A stretch of 64,000 nt of DNA from Pelecanus crispus. Taxonomy: Eukaryota > Chordata > Aves > Pelecaniformes > Pelecanidae. Shown piece after piece: positions 11,801-22,075 of this stretch. Below the pieces are notes generated by a model that saw only the letters and a list, made by a program, of their open reading frames with translations, was not told the origin of the DNA and made no database searches. Position numbers and translations under genes: made by a program. The DNA is taken from the NCBI RefSeq assembly GCF_030463565.1, contig NC_134643.1, forward strand, positions 16,009,606 to 16,073,605, written 5' to 3'. The first letter of the stretch is position 1. The number at the start of each line of letters is the position of its first letter.

Positions 11801-14800
11801 AAGAAAGGCCATTAAACAAATTGGCAAGGAGCAAGCAAGAAGAAATCATAGCAACTAGTTGGGCATCATCCACAAATCCGTGCTGTCAAGATGCCTGTGG
11901 CACTGCTGCTGTATTTGTTTGCACGTGGGATGAGTTAATAGTGTGGTAAATTCACACATAACCAAACTGTTCTTCAATCTGAATTTTACTTGACTGGATC
12001 AGCAGCACTTCCCTGTTTTGTCTCCAAGCGCATGTTTCAGTGTATAAGCTTTGCAACTGCATTCATGGGGAAAAAAAAAAATTTACATTTGTAGTTCAAA
12101 TATCCCCAAAGGTGGATTTCTGTATCTGTTTGTATTATTTAAAAAGGGAAATTTGTTAAAGAAACCATTGTTGTTTATTCATTACTGAAGAAATAAGACT
12201 TTGCAAGGCTAAACTTTTGATTAGTCATTGCCAACTGTGGATTCTCACTCCAAAATACTATGAAGGAGTTCACTTTTCAAATAGTATGAGGGATCGGCCT
12301 TTGAAAAGAAATAAGGCTCATTTGACATGTCTCAGAAGTTGAATACCAAGACTGTCTATTTGTTTGAGGAAATCTTGGCTTTAGTGTCTACAGTCACTGT
12401 CAGAAAAATCTGATTCTTTACAATGTGCATTTTCCTTTCTGTAGAAAAGAAGAAACCTAAGAAAGAAGTGGTTGTGGTAAGTAGTGCTGGCCTCAGAACA
12501 AAACCCCGTTTTGCCCAGCCCCATCACACAATATGAGCACAGGACGCTTTCTGTGAAAGGTGTCTGTTTTCCAAAGAGAGTATAAAAACAATAGGTGATG
12601 CAAAAAGGATTGCCCCCAAACGCAAAACACTTCAGTGCCCCAACTGGCCTCTGTATTTGGAGGCAATGCTGGGTGTGAGAGGCGCTCACCCGCGCTGTGG
12701 CCCCTTTGCTTCCAAGTGCCAAATTCTCCGTCCTCTCTGGCAGCCCTGTATGTGGGAAGCCAGAGAGGCTGTGCCCAGCGCAGTGACAAGGAGACTCGCC
12801 GCAGCTGCAGAGGCAGGATGACAAGTGCCCCGGCTTCACTGACGGCAATGTTGTGCTGCTGAGACACCACTGACCTGTGCAGCTAACCCTGACCCGCCTG
12901 AGTGCAACCAGTAAGGTGCACAAGAGTACCCAAGCTGTAAAGAATTTGGTCTTGATAAGCTGTTTGCAGCAAAATGCTGTAGTTATTTCCACTGCAATAG
13001 ATGTTTCTTTACTCCTAGATCTTGGGGGTCCTTCCTTTTTCATAGCCATAACAGCATCAAGGCTGCAAGGCACTTTCATTAGTGACCTCTCCCTCTCCCT
13101 CCCCAAGTTCTTCAGAGAGGCGATTCCCAAGCCTCCTCTGGGTGGAGGTGACCCTCTTGTGGTTACACACGTGGAGGCATTTAGCATGTCAGACCTTATT
13201 AATTCTCCTTTGAACATCTAGTAGCAACACCCTACACCACAAATGGCTTTTGTTGCCAGTTTTGATTAAACCCAGCCTACAGGAATGCAATATGCAGGTC
13301 GTACAAATCCACCTCCATCCATGTAGGTCACTGTTTCCAAGTCACTGCTCCTCCTTCTTACTTAACTAATTCACAGGATTCATTTTGCATTTTGTCTCTC
13401 TTCACAGACAATGACAAAGCTAAACACTGTCTTTGATGGAGAAGCCAGAGACCCAGGTAATAAAAACTAATTAACAGTGAATAGGAATATTTGGCTAGAA
13501 ACAAACTAGATTAGTTCATTTAAATATGGTTCGACGTTTGCTTTTCATATTTCAGTTTTGCTGTTTCCAAGGAGAATGGGACCTATATTTCACAGATAGT
13601 GAAAATCAAGACAGTGTCCTAGTAACATTTCTAATGGTAGAATATACTTATGGCCCTTGAAAGCAGACATCCGATGCCCAGATTATTCGCTACTCCTCTG
13701 CTAAACCTGAATGTATGGATCTGATACAGGAAGGTGGCAGGGGAGGAGGAATTTGCTGCAAGCGTCCTGCTCTGGTGCTGTCATGGCTACGTGGTTTCAC
13801 CCTTGTCATGTGTGGGAAAAGGCCAGCAGATTAATGTAGCCACAGAGGTACTGACTTGGTCTCTTGAACCTCTCCCTGGATGCAGGGCGGGTGGGTGAGT
13901 AACTCGCTCCTGCACAAACCTCCTCCCTTGCAGCAACAGTGAGTGCACGGCTGCTGTTTATCTAAGGCTCAAGCATTGCTTGTTGGGGAGGAAAGGGAAG
14001 ACCATTTGCTTTTACATACAGCTGTGGTGGCATCAGCTACTGAGTGTGTCACCAGGCTCCAGCTATGCTAACTCAGCATATCTGCTTAATCAGCTGGGAA
14101 AAGTGAAATTAAAGTGAAAGCTAGGAAAATCAGGATGACCCAGGAGGTGTAGTGCTTATCTCCTTCCCCAGGTGATGGCCACTGTGCTCTGGAGCAGGGT
14201 TCATTACAGAAAAATGTTTTTTTTCTAAGGGTTGATCCTCCTTACCTCATCCCCCTGAACTGAGCCCCACACTGCGATGCTTGGCCTGGTATTAGGGTGC
14301 CCAGCCCTGCATCTAATGGCTGAGGGCCCCAGCATGGAGAGGAGGGGCTGGTAAAATGTGATAATCAGTCAAAATAGATCCGAAAATAGGTCCAAAACAA
14401 TAGGTCTGAAAATTGTCCAGAAGAAGGCAGGCTTGTTTCAAGGCTTGGGTTCATCTGGCCAAATTTCCACCCAAGTGCCTGTACCTTGTATTTCTTATTA
14501 GCTGGCTCAGAGCTGTCAGATGCTATGAGCTAATAGGAAACACTAGGCACAGGGACTTCAGTAGAATTTGGGTGAACAAATGGGACCCTACTGTGCAATT
14601 AAGCCCATCCATGAGGCTGTTTGAGGGCAGTTTGGTCCAGGTCCAAGCCCACCTGCTATTTATAAAGAGATCTGGAGGGATGGGCTCTGAAGTCCCTGCT
14701 TTTTCCCTAGCTAACTGCATTTGTAAAGTACTGAACATGGATGTTCTCTAGGCCACTGCAAGAGCTGCTTCCCAGTGTTTTTGCAGGACAGCTCGTGGCT

Positions 14801-16462
14801 CTCTTCCTACAGCAAACCTGACCACACCAGTCTTAAGGATATCTGAGCCCATCCAAATGGCCCCCCAGAGCCATAGCATTTGTGCCATGCCTGACACAAA
14901 CATAAAGTGATAACACAGCTTTGTGGTGTCAGCAGAGAAGTGTGTGCTCCCCACTCCTCCCCTCTCCCCTCCATGTCTCATCCCAAACCCTGGACGATCA
15001 AGTCTTGGCTGTTTGGAGATGAGATTTCATAATTCCCAGGACATCATCTGTTGCATATGATTAGGAGGGATGGTCAAGAGCTGCTTCCTAATCTCAGCTG
15101 CTTTAACATGCCTGCCTTGTAAGCAGTCAGAAGAAATAACATGCAAAGAGATCCAGTTTCATCTTTAATTGCTCAAGTTGTGTTAGTATGTCAGAAACCA
15201 TTAATTCTGATACAAACTGTAACATGCAGTAACACGTAACCACGGTTTCTTTCCAGGTATTAATGGTCTTTTGTTTGTCTCATATTAATAATGTTTAATT
15301 ACGAGAAGTGCCACTATAGCTCCTGATTCTCTGTCTATTTAGCAAGAGACAGTGATTTAGACTGTGAGGCACTTGCACTGGATGCATGGCAATTTTTCCA
15401 CCTATCTCTAGGCAGCAAATGAACTGAAGGAGAAGATACTTGCTTTTAATGTACAAGTAGATATCACCCATAAAATCTTAAGAGGGCCAAAAATCTTTCC
15501 AACAAGGAAAGGCAGCCATGTGTGCTAAACAACCCAAATTTAACAATATTTTATATATATGAGGGAAGCATGTACTTGCACAAACAGAAAATACATAGTA
15601 TTTCACTGTATTAAGGACAATGTGCACAGCAAGCCTGGAGGAAAGCATTTTGTGCAAATGGAGAAGCAATGGATACAGCCAAAACTCATGGGGGATCCCA
15701 GATCTCCAAATCTTGGGTCAACCTAGACGACCTGACATGGTCTGGAAGATATATGTAGCATATTGTGCTCCTAGCAGGTTTTGCTACATCAAGTAGGTAA
15801 CTCTATTTGAAAAAATAGGCACAGACATACACAATGGCCTTTCCCCACATGGCCAAAGGCATAAGTTTGGGGAGAGTTAGTCCTAAGAGCTAAGGACTAT
15901 GGCTGTGTTTGTTACACTGCCCATGTGAACCCATGGTAGCTGGTAGCCTCTATCCAAAGACAGTGGATTACAAGGTCCTATTTTGAATGTTGCCATTCCC
16001 TAAATGGCAGAGTCAGTTTTTATACTGATGGAATAGCATCTCCCCTGAGTGGCCCCCATGATGCCCAGGTTCCTGTGCTCATTTGCGGAAATGAGGTTTT
16101 CACTCTCAGGGCTGCTTTCCCAAAATTATCTGATTTTCCAGGTGCTTCGCATTTCCAATTTCAGCCCCATCCTGAGGCTTAATCTGCTAAAGCAGGAATG
16201 ATTTTGATTGATTGTCTTTTCTCCCTTGCAAGTCACTGGCAAAATGTACGAATTCAATACACAGTCAGGAGCCAGAAGGTGGAAAAAGAACAGTGAGCCC
16301 CTTCAGCCAGCACCAGCTGTGCAGGTAACATCCAGTGCCACAGTCGATGGTGGCGAAGGCACCGACAGAGCAGAGGCACCAAGCCAAAAAGAGCCTTCAG
16401 AGAAGAGGGAAGAGCCGATGGCAGAGACAAAACCAGCTGCCAAGCCCTGGGCAGGGCAATGA
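2577..16462 (+). CDS. CDHR3: CDHR3 (cadherin-related family member 3), C-terminal half, 8 exons (span)
   Basis: Single-pass adhesion-type membrane protein of the cadherin superfamily, known in mammals from ciliated airway epithelium. Coding exons are 2577-2803, 4519-4690, 6535-6779, 9367-9548, 10935-10948, 12445-12476, 13408-13456 and 16233-16462. All junctions are AG/GT and the phases agree throughout (1151 nt, giving 383 residues plus TGA when the split first codon is counted). In the numbering used here, residue 1 is that split codon. Residues 1-~90 are the end of EC5, ~91-215 EC6, ~216-233 a membrane-proximal stalk, ~234-255 the transmembrane helix and 256-383 the cytoplasmic tail. The tail carries the DGEARDPVTGK-YEF block typical of CDHR3. 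The neighbouring SYPL1 on the opposite strand supports the assignment through amniote synteny. The exons for EC1-EC4 and the start codon lie left of the window. Confidence 0.93.
2804..4518. other. CDHR3 intron
   Basis: No coding or repeat feature recognised. It ends in a CT-rich stretch (ttgctcttttctttcag) that acts as the acceptor of the EC6 exon. Confidence 0.7.
4519..4690 (+). CDS. CDHR3: CDHR3 exon, EC5-EC6 linker and N-terminal half of EC6
   Basis: Acceptor ctttcag; donor gtactg, a weak but valid GT site. The exon enters in phase 0 and leaves after one base of a Gly codon. It encodes VTVNVLEVNDEEPVC, a degenerate form of the DxNDNxP interdomain calcium motif, followed by the EC6 start and the C-x-D-R-D segment. 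Two cysteines, Cys91 and Cys117, lie 26 residues apart, the same spacing as the EC6 disulfide reported for human CDHR3. Confidence 0.93.
4691..6534. other. CDHR3 intron
   Basis: No supported gene or repeat. The 3' end has a very T-rich tract (6480-6530) before the acceptor. Confidence 0.7.
6535..6779 (+). CDS. CDHR3: CDHR3 exon, C-terminal half of cadherin repeat EC6
   Basis: Acceptor cttgcag after a long T-rich tract, donor gtaagt. The exon completes the split Gly codon and ends in phase 0. It encodes FTFSPSAGSNTSRLIL (with an N-T-S glycosylation sequon), ASRFNYESG (the LDYE-equivalent motif), YRLYVYITDDN (the D-x-A/DD strand) and GTVTLSIRV, then a Pro/Thr-containing stretch leading into the stalk. 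Confidence 0.92.
6780..9366. other. CDHR3 intron
   Basis: No supported exon. The flanking exons are both phase 0 at this junction, so no missing exon is required, though a phase 0-0 exon encoding extra stalk could have been overlooked. No clear transposable element was seen. Confidence 0.6.
9367..9548 (+). CDS. CDHR3: CDHR3 exon, stalk and transmembrane helix
   Basis: Acceptor tgttttaaaag after a pyrimidine-rich stretch, donor gtgagt. This acceptor keeps phase 0 with the preceding exon; a second AG at 9391-9392 would break the frame. The exon encodes a short stalk (TVVMKRENLYSESAW), a hydrophobic helix (YVPFVITLGSLLLLGLLGYL, residues ~234-253) and the first cytoplasmic residues, with Arg256 as the likely stop-transfer side. 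It ends after two bases of a Leu codon. Confidence 0.9.
9549..10934. other. CDHR3 intron
   Basis: AT-rich intron between the transmembrane exon and the 14-nt microexon; nothing else recognised. Confidence 0.65.
10935..10948 (+). CDS. CDHR3: CDHR3 14-nt microexon, juxtamembrane cytoplasmic tail
   Basis: Only 14 nt lie between a strong acceptor (T-rich tract then cattacag) and the donor gtgtgt. It completes the Leu codon, encodes I-N-A-P and donates one base to the next codon. The call rests on splice signals and on the exact phase match with both neighbours (2+1 in, 1+2 out); skipping it would shift the frame of the conserved tail. It is too short to be recognised by translation alone. Confidence 0.75.
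10949..12444. other. CDHR3 intron
   Basis: AT-rich intron between the 14-nt and 32-nt exons; no other feature recognised. Confidence 0.65.
12445..12476 (+). CDS. CDHR3: CDHR3 32-nt exon, lysine-rich tail segment
   Basis: Acceptor ctttctgtag, donor gtaagt. After completing the split Glu codon it encodes KKKPKKEVVV and exits in phase 0. The basic cluster is about 26 residues past the membrane, consistent with a membrane-proximal, lipid-facing segment, which is an inference. Confidence 0.82.
12477..13407. other. CDHR3 intron
   Basis: Intron between the 32-nt and 49-nt exons. A long antisense reading frame (12381-13217) covers most of it and the preceding exon; I do not regard it as a gene (see findings). 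Confidence 0.65.
13408..13456 (+). CDS. CDHR3: CDHR3 49-nt exon, conserved cytoplasmic motif
   Basis: Acceptor ctcttcacag, donor gtaata. It enters in phase 0, encodes TMTKLNTVFDGEARDP and leaves after one base of a Val codon. Together with the start of the last exon it forms the block DGEARDPVTGKMYEF, which I recognise as the most conserved part of the CDHR3 tail. Confidence 0.88.
13457..16232. other. CDHR3 last intron
   Basis: No exon or recognisable transposon. It holds only short ordinary reading frames. Confidence 0.65.
16233..16462 (+). CDS. CDHR3: CDHR3 last coding exon, C-terminal tail and stop
   Basis: Acceptor ccttgcaag after a pyrimidine tract. The exon completes the Val codon and runs through TGKMYEFNTQSGARRWKKN into a Pro/Glu/Lys/Ala-rich, apparently disordered tail, ending at TGA 16460-16462. 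A GTAACA at 16325-16330 could act as an internal donor, so an alternative spliced C-terminus is possible. The low-complexity last ~55 residues have no clear motif, and the family diverges strongly here. Confidence 0.85.
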
Positions 16463-17340
16463 GAAACACCAGAACAGGATGGGCTGGGATTACAAGAGCA
16501 GAAAGAGGAGTCTGAGGACAGGGGGTTGTGCTCACCAGCCCCAAGGCAGACATTGACCTCCTCTGCCATTAAGCCAGCCTTAAAACAGGGTGCGCAAGAC
16601 TCCCAGACACCGCCCAAACGACCGCTGCTCCGAACAGCCAAAGAATTACAGGATGCTGACAGGTGTGATTTTGTCTCTCTATCTCCCAGCTGCAAAACAT
16701 CACCGCTATGTAAACTGGACACAAAGGCAGGATGAAGATGGACTTACCTTTGGCAGGTGCAGGTAGGAGTCGGGGAGAAAGGGGAGGATGTGAAAGGGAG
16801 GGAAGAGGAAATGAAAGCCGAGTCCCACATAGAAGCATCCGCTGCTCGCTACCCCTGGGCTACAGCCTCTGGCAGTTTCCTCCTGGAAGAGCTCTGTGCC
16901 TCCAGGCTGGCACGGCCACGTCCTCTGACTGTCTTCAGGGAGGGCAGCGTACACACGGACATGCTTTCTCACCGGTGAATGGGGTCTCCTGTCCCTGCTG
17001 AGCAGCAGAATGAGACAAAAGCACATTAGGGTTGAAAAGTTTGCTGGTAACAGCTAAAAATATTTTCTTTTCATTCAGTATTTTATTTCAGCCCTTCCTT
17101 GCCCTCCCATCTTGCTGTGTGAAAGACGATGGCTTGAAAGCAATTTTGGAGTGGAGAAAACTCATGGCTTGTCATGGTATCTCAGGCTGTCATGTCAACG
17201 CTTTCAGCTTATTTATCTTTTATAGCACTACCAGCATTCAATATCTTCACCTTTGGTGTTTCCTCTGGAGTATTTAATGTTTTACAGAATCACAGACTCA
17301 AAAGAATAATGACAATAAACACAAGGGGTGAAATAATCTT
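16463..17340 (+). other. CDHR3: Probable CDHR3 3' UTR with AATAAA
   Basis: Non-coding stretch after the CDHR3 stop. The first good polyadenylation signal downstream is AATAAA at 17314-17319, so the 3' UTR may be about 0.87 kb. Only the hexamer is seen; the cleavage site is inferred. Confidence 0.45.
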
Positions 17341-19500
17341 TTCCGAGTGTGGGAGTGTATAATGTAAGTACTGTCTAAGAACCTGATATAAAACAAGCAA
17401 ACCCTACAAGATTTCAGAAAATTATTTTAATCTGAAGAAAATTAATTATAAATGATTACTTAATACTCAATGTCTTGGCTTCTTTTCTTTCCTGATTACA
17501 AAAAGTTTTTTTGGCAGCAAGGGACTGATACCAGGTGGCAAAAGAAAATACTTGGTTTAAGTTGAGCAGGGACAGTCAATGAAGATTTTATCCAATCTGT
17601 CATATACATTGGTTTTTGTTGTACAACAGAGGACCTGGATGGGGAGGCCCAGGGTAATTTCACCAAGGATTCTATGCTTTACAAAACCACCCGTCACGGT
17701 GCTGCGGCTCTTTGCTGCGCTCCAAAGGAGCGGTTTGGCTCAGGAACAAATTCCCTTACAAACACCAAACTTCAGTCAAATGACATTTCATTGTGCAATC
17801 AGAAACCCAGCGTGTCATGAACACCACAATGATAGAGATAGGAAAGAGAGATTTACACTCTCTGAACAGGTTATCAGTTTACCGTGTCTGCGGTGGTTGT
17901 TATAGTGTTGTTTAACCTCCAACATCAACAGGGCTGGTCACACATTCAGAGCTCCAACCCACCATTGTTTGCATTCATTTGCTATAAATATGATATGTTC
18001 AATTTCTATGCAGGTGGTTTTCCAATAACATAAAGTTCTGTGGTAACTGGTAGTACAGCTGTAACTCTGATCTTTCTACCACTCTGACACCAAGCTAGCC
18101 ACAGGCACGCCTGGCACCTACAAACGTTAAATCTTCATTAGATGAAGAAGTTAACTGCATTGTTTTCATGACAGGAAGACACAGAGGCTTTTGTATTTAT
18201 TTTCCTGGGCATTTCTCTAGGGCGGCCACTCTGCTTCCTCGATTCCTCTCATTCTACTTTTGTGATTAAGAGAAAATTACCTTTTTTTAAGGGGAGGCAG
18301 AGACAGGCTGTAGTTTCAGCCAGGAAAACTGGAAAGAGATGCATGAAAACTCATCTTTCTTTACTGCTCTTCCTGCTGCTGAACTGCACAAACTTCTTCC
18401 CTTCCTTCTCAAGAAAAAAAAACCCAACAGTGTAACACGGTATTACAGCATGCTCTGAGCATCCATGTATGCAAACACATTGTCATGGCCAATGCTGCTG
18501 GTGCCGTAGTCTCCCACAGCTGGCCAACAGCTGGGTGAAAACCAACTACCCTCTTAGTGATGCTCACATACTCTAACCCCTGAACGACTGACAGCTCTAC
18601 AAAGAGGCACCATGGGTCTAAGAGCTGCCAGATCTAAGAGCGAATACTGCCCAGGATGCCTCCATCCAGTTGAGGTGACTTTAGCTGGTGCACTCAGTCT
18701 TTTGGGGGGCAGGTTCAGGCAAGATAAGGCATCTTGTGAGTCCTGTGCAACTTGCTGCATGGGGAGACAAGTACGCTGACTCTAAAGCACAGCTACGTGC
18801 TTTCTCGCTCACACTGTTGCTTCAATATGGGCAATGCTGATCTCCAGCTCCAAATAATTCTTCATCCTGATCTTCACTATAAGACCTTATTTTGGCCATG
18901 CACAAAACTATGTTCCTTGCTTGGGATCTACAAAATCAAGGAGTATCAAGGCTTATTGGAGCATCAGCATTATGTAAAAGCAGCACAATTTTCCTATCAG
19001 CTGCCCCTAGTACTATTGACTTTCCTCCCTGTGAAGGAATCAAGAATGAATTCAGGTCTCACTGAGTGAGCTGAAGCACAACTATTCATTTCTTTGGCCT
19101 GTCTTCAGTAGAGCAAAAGCAGAGAAGACAGAACTGGCTGACCTAGATGCACAGTTATTGCATACGATATGAAACAATATATGAAAAGATACTTTGAATA
19201 CATGTAAAAGAAACACAAATTGTTTCATACGATACAGATTACAATACTTACGCTGTGCAGTACAGGATTAAATGTTAGAAACCTCACCTAACTGCTAAAC
19301 CAGCTTTTGTGCTTTTTTCATTCAGAAGTGGCTTTGAGAACAGAGATTCAGTGTTGAAAACTGCCACTAGATGGACTGAGAGCAAGGATGAAGTGCAGGC
19401 TCTAGACAATAAAAGCATTTAATTACTGGAACAATTAGCTAAGACTGTGAGGCTTTTCCATCATTTGAAGACTTCAGAAGTCAAGAACAGCTGCTGTGTG

Positions 19501-19568
19501 CTGTAGAGGGTCAGACTAGATGATGGGAACAGTCTCTCTGGTCTTCAACAGCCCTGTGAGTCTCTGTG
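19501..19568 (+). mobile_element. Ancient CR1-family 3' tail
   Basis: The sequence GAGGGTCAGACTAGATGATG followed by CTCTCTGGTCTTCAACAG and a TGTGAGTCTCTGTG end resembles the 3' tail of old amniote CR1 subfamilies, in which a GGTCAGACTAGATGATC stretch is followed by a run containing TCTGGCCTTAAA and CTATGA repeats. It is strongly decayed. Confidence 0.5.
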
Positions 19569-19918
19569 CATATAGTTACAAGGTGTGAACTTTGGTGCCA
19601 TTTATTTTAGAGCGATGACACCAATAAGCTGAGACTGGAAGAGGAAGAAAGGCGCTTGGTGGTTCAAGCAGAGTGCCTGGGGGCAACAGTTCCTGACCTC
19701 CAGCTGCCTGTTACACGTTACTCATGAATTTTATGCAAAGCCTACAAAAATCAGTGTGAATTCTGCCACAGCTTTTGATTACTGTGTCTCCACCTGTTAC
19801 ACATCTCTGAAGTGCTTTGAGACCTTTGGATTAACCTTGTTCTGAAAGTTTCAAGAGTGATTACGAAAGAGCACAGGTCACTCTTCCTGACTGGGTCTAC
19901 TTCCCCCAGTAGTTTATG

Positions 19919-19990
19919 TTAGGTTAATGGTTGGACTGGATGATCTTAAAGGTCTTTTCCAACCTAAACGATTCTATGATTCTGTGATCC
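19919..19990 (+). mobile_element. CR1 3' tail fragment
   Basis: Matches the avian CR1 3' end: GGTTGGACTGGATGATCTTA, AAGGTCTTTTCCAACCTAAA, then ATTCTATGATTCTGTGAT. Only the last ~70 bases are present, typical of extreme 5' truncation at insertion. Confidence 0.85.
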
Positions 19991-21899
19991 TATATTAGTG
20001 GGTTTTTGGTGCTTTTCTCCAAAGTGAATGTACTTCTAATGCATAAATGCTTTGCTTTCATGTTGGTATTATAAATAGCCCTTGCATCAGAAATATCAGC
20101 TTCTGGCCATGTAACTTCACTTACATTAAGGAATGTGAAAGTGCTGATACTGTATGTGCTCATGGTCTCCAAGAGACCTACACAGGAGAACAAGTTCAGC
20201 TGCAGAGATGACGAATGTCTGCCCAGGAGGCTGCCACTTTGTGACCGCTCACTAGGAGCAGGAGATGGGGCTTGGACCCCCTTAGAGAAGGGGGGTCAGA
20301 CAAGGGGAACAAGCCTCCTTCTCCTGAACAAAGAATCTAGCTGCTAGGTTATGAGACCCAGATTGCAACACCCTAATGGAAATAACATTTTAACAGCAAG
20401 CAGCCACAACTGCATACTGCACATGCCCCAGCTGATCTGTTGTCTGAGATCCCCAACCACAACAGGCCCTTTGCAAGGCTCCAGCTGAAAGGCTGAACAC
20501 CGGCTCGGTGCCCGCTGGGCTTCACCCGCACATGCCTTGTCTGAGCTAGTCACTGCAAGCTCCCGTGTAGTCACTGGGGAGAAAGAGAGACTTTGGGGGT
20601 GACTTATTGCAAAGCAGACATCTGTCTAGAATAGATCAGATGAACTGTGCCCTAAAAGCAGCTCTTCCAGGCTGACTAGATCAGATATCAATGCCTACGC
20701 ACCACACACGCAAAGGTAGATCAGCTGAGTCTCAGCCCAGGTTGTTCAGGCGAGGGCAGATCTGTGCTGCTGCACCAGTGCCCGAGGAAGCTGAAAATCA
20801 GCAGGAAGCTGAGCACGGGGCTCAGCCCGGCTCTGCTGCTGCCCACTCAGATCCCAGGAAGGGATGGGGCACCTCCAACGCTTTGTTAGTGCCCTGAGGT
20901 CTGCAGGCTGCTTTCTGGAACCTGCCTTTGGGGTCATTCTGCATCTGGAAGCATGTTATGAGATGTGTTTCAAAGCGGCCAAGTAGAAAAGCATGGGCCT
21001 GGCCAGAAGATTGAAGACAACAAATACCAGCTTCAGCAAGTTTCTGCAGCAAGATCCATATTACTGAGTGAAAGACACACTTGAAAACAAAATGGATTAA
21101 TAGCTCTTACTCTGAATGTTATTCAAGGATGTCACTGCCCTGCAGTTCTCTGGTACCAAACTCCAGCTACCACAGGTCAATAGACCCCCTGGGATTTGAT
21201 TTTGAGGCAAGGTCCTTGCTTAACTTCCCAGGCTTGAAAAAAGCAGTTGGTGAATGACACGGGCAAGGGCAGGCTTGGTCCAGCCATGCAGCTGTGTCTG
21301 ATTTTCAATTTCTTCCCGCAGATATTAGCTGGGGCCATGCAGACAGAAGCGGCAGCACCGTGTTTGCACAGGACCTGCCTGGATTAGCCCCACGGGGCGC
21401 AGCACAGCCTGCCCTGCCCCGCTGTCTGCACCGGGCTCACCCCACGGCACCCTGCCTGCCAGCAAGCCATGACATCCGACTGTTTCCAGAAGGGCTGCGC
21501 ATATCCCGGTGCAAATGAACCTCAGGGATGGTTTGCGGGCTGGTGCCCGTCCGTGTAGGCAGCAGAGCTGGCGGGCCCACAAGCTGCCAGGTCTGCACGC
21601 TTGGCAGAGCTCCGGGCATGGCATCCCACAAGGACCAGGCAGGCTGCCAGGGCAACACGTGCACACCTGGCCGCACAGGCCCCGAGGAGAGAAGCAGCAG
21701 CACCCCTCTTGCTGGCCCGATCCCAGCTTGCTCTAGCCATCTCTCCCGTAATTACTAAAAGCAATCGCAAAGAAGGGGTCTCTGCCGTCTGGTCAGCGAC
21801 TCGTCAGCTGGAGGCCCTCACCAGGGCCCCTGGGCACTGCTGACAGAGAAGGGGGAGGCAGGTGATGCATTTTAAGACAGGGAAGCTGAGGCACGGGGT

Positions 21900-22075
21900 T
21901 GCTCTACGGAAGCACCGCCCCCCCCCCCCCCCCCCCCCGGGCTCCCCCGGCCGCGCCCGGCGCCGCCGCCGCTTCAGCGGAGCAACACCGACCTCCAGCG
22001 GCGGCGGGGGGGGGGGGGGCGGGGGCGAGCAGCGGAGGGGCCGGCGTGTGCCGGGCCCGGGGAGGAGCACAAAGG
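21900..22075. promoter_or_regulatory. GC-rich CpG island-like block with C21 and G14 tracts
   Basis: Dense in C, G and CpG, including a 21-base C run (21918-21938), CGCCGCCGCCGC (21961-21972), GCGGCGGCG (21999-22007 region) and a 14-base G run (22006-22019). C-rich and G-rich arms about 70 bases apart can pair in cis. Such blocks in an AT-rich intergenic region often mark a promoter, but I see no adjoining exon of a known gene. Confidence 0.4.
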
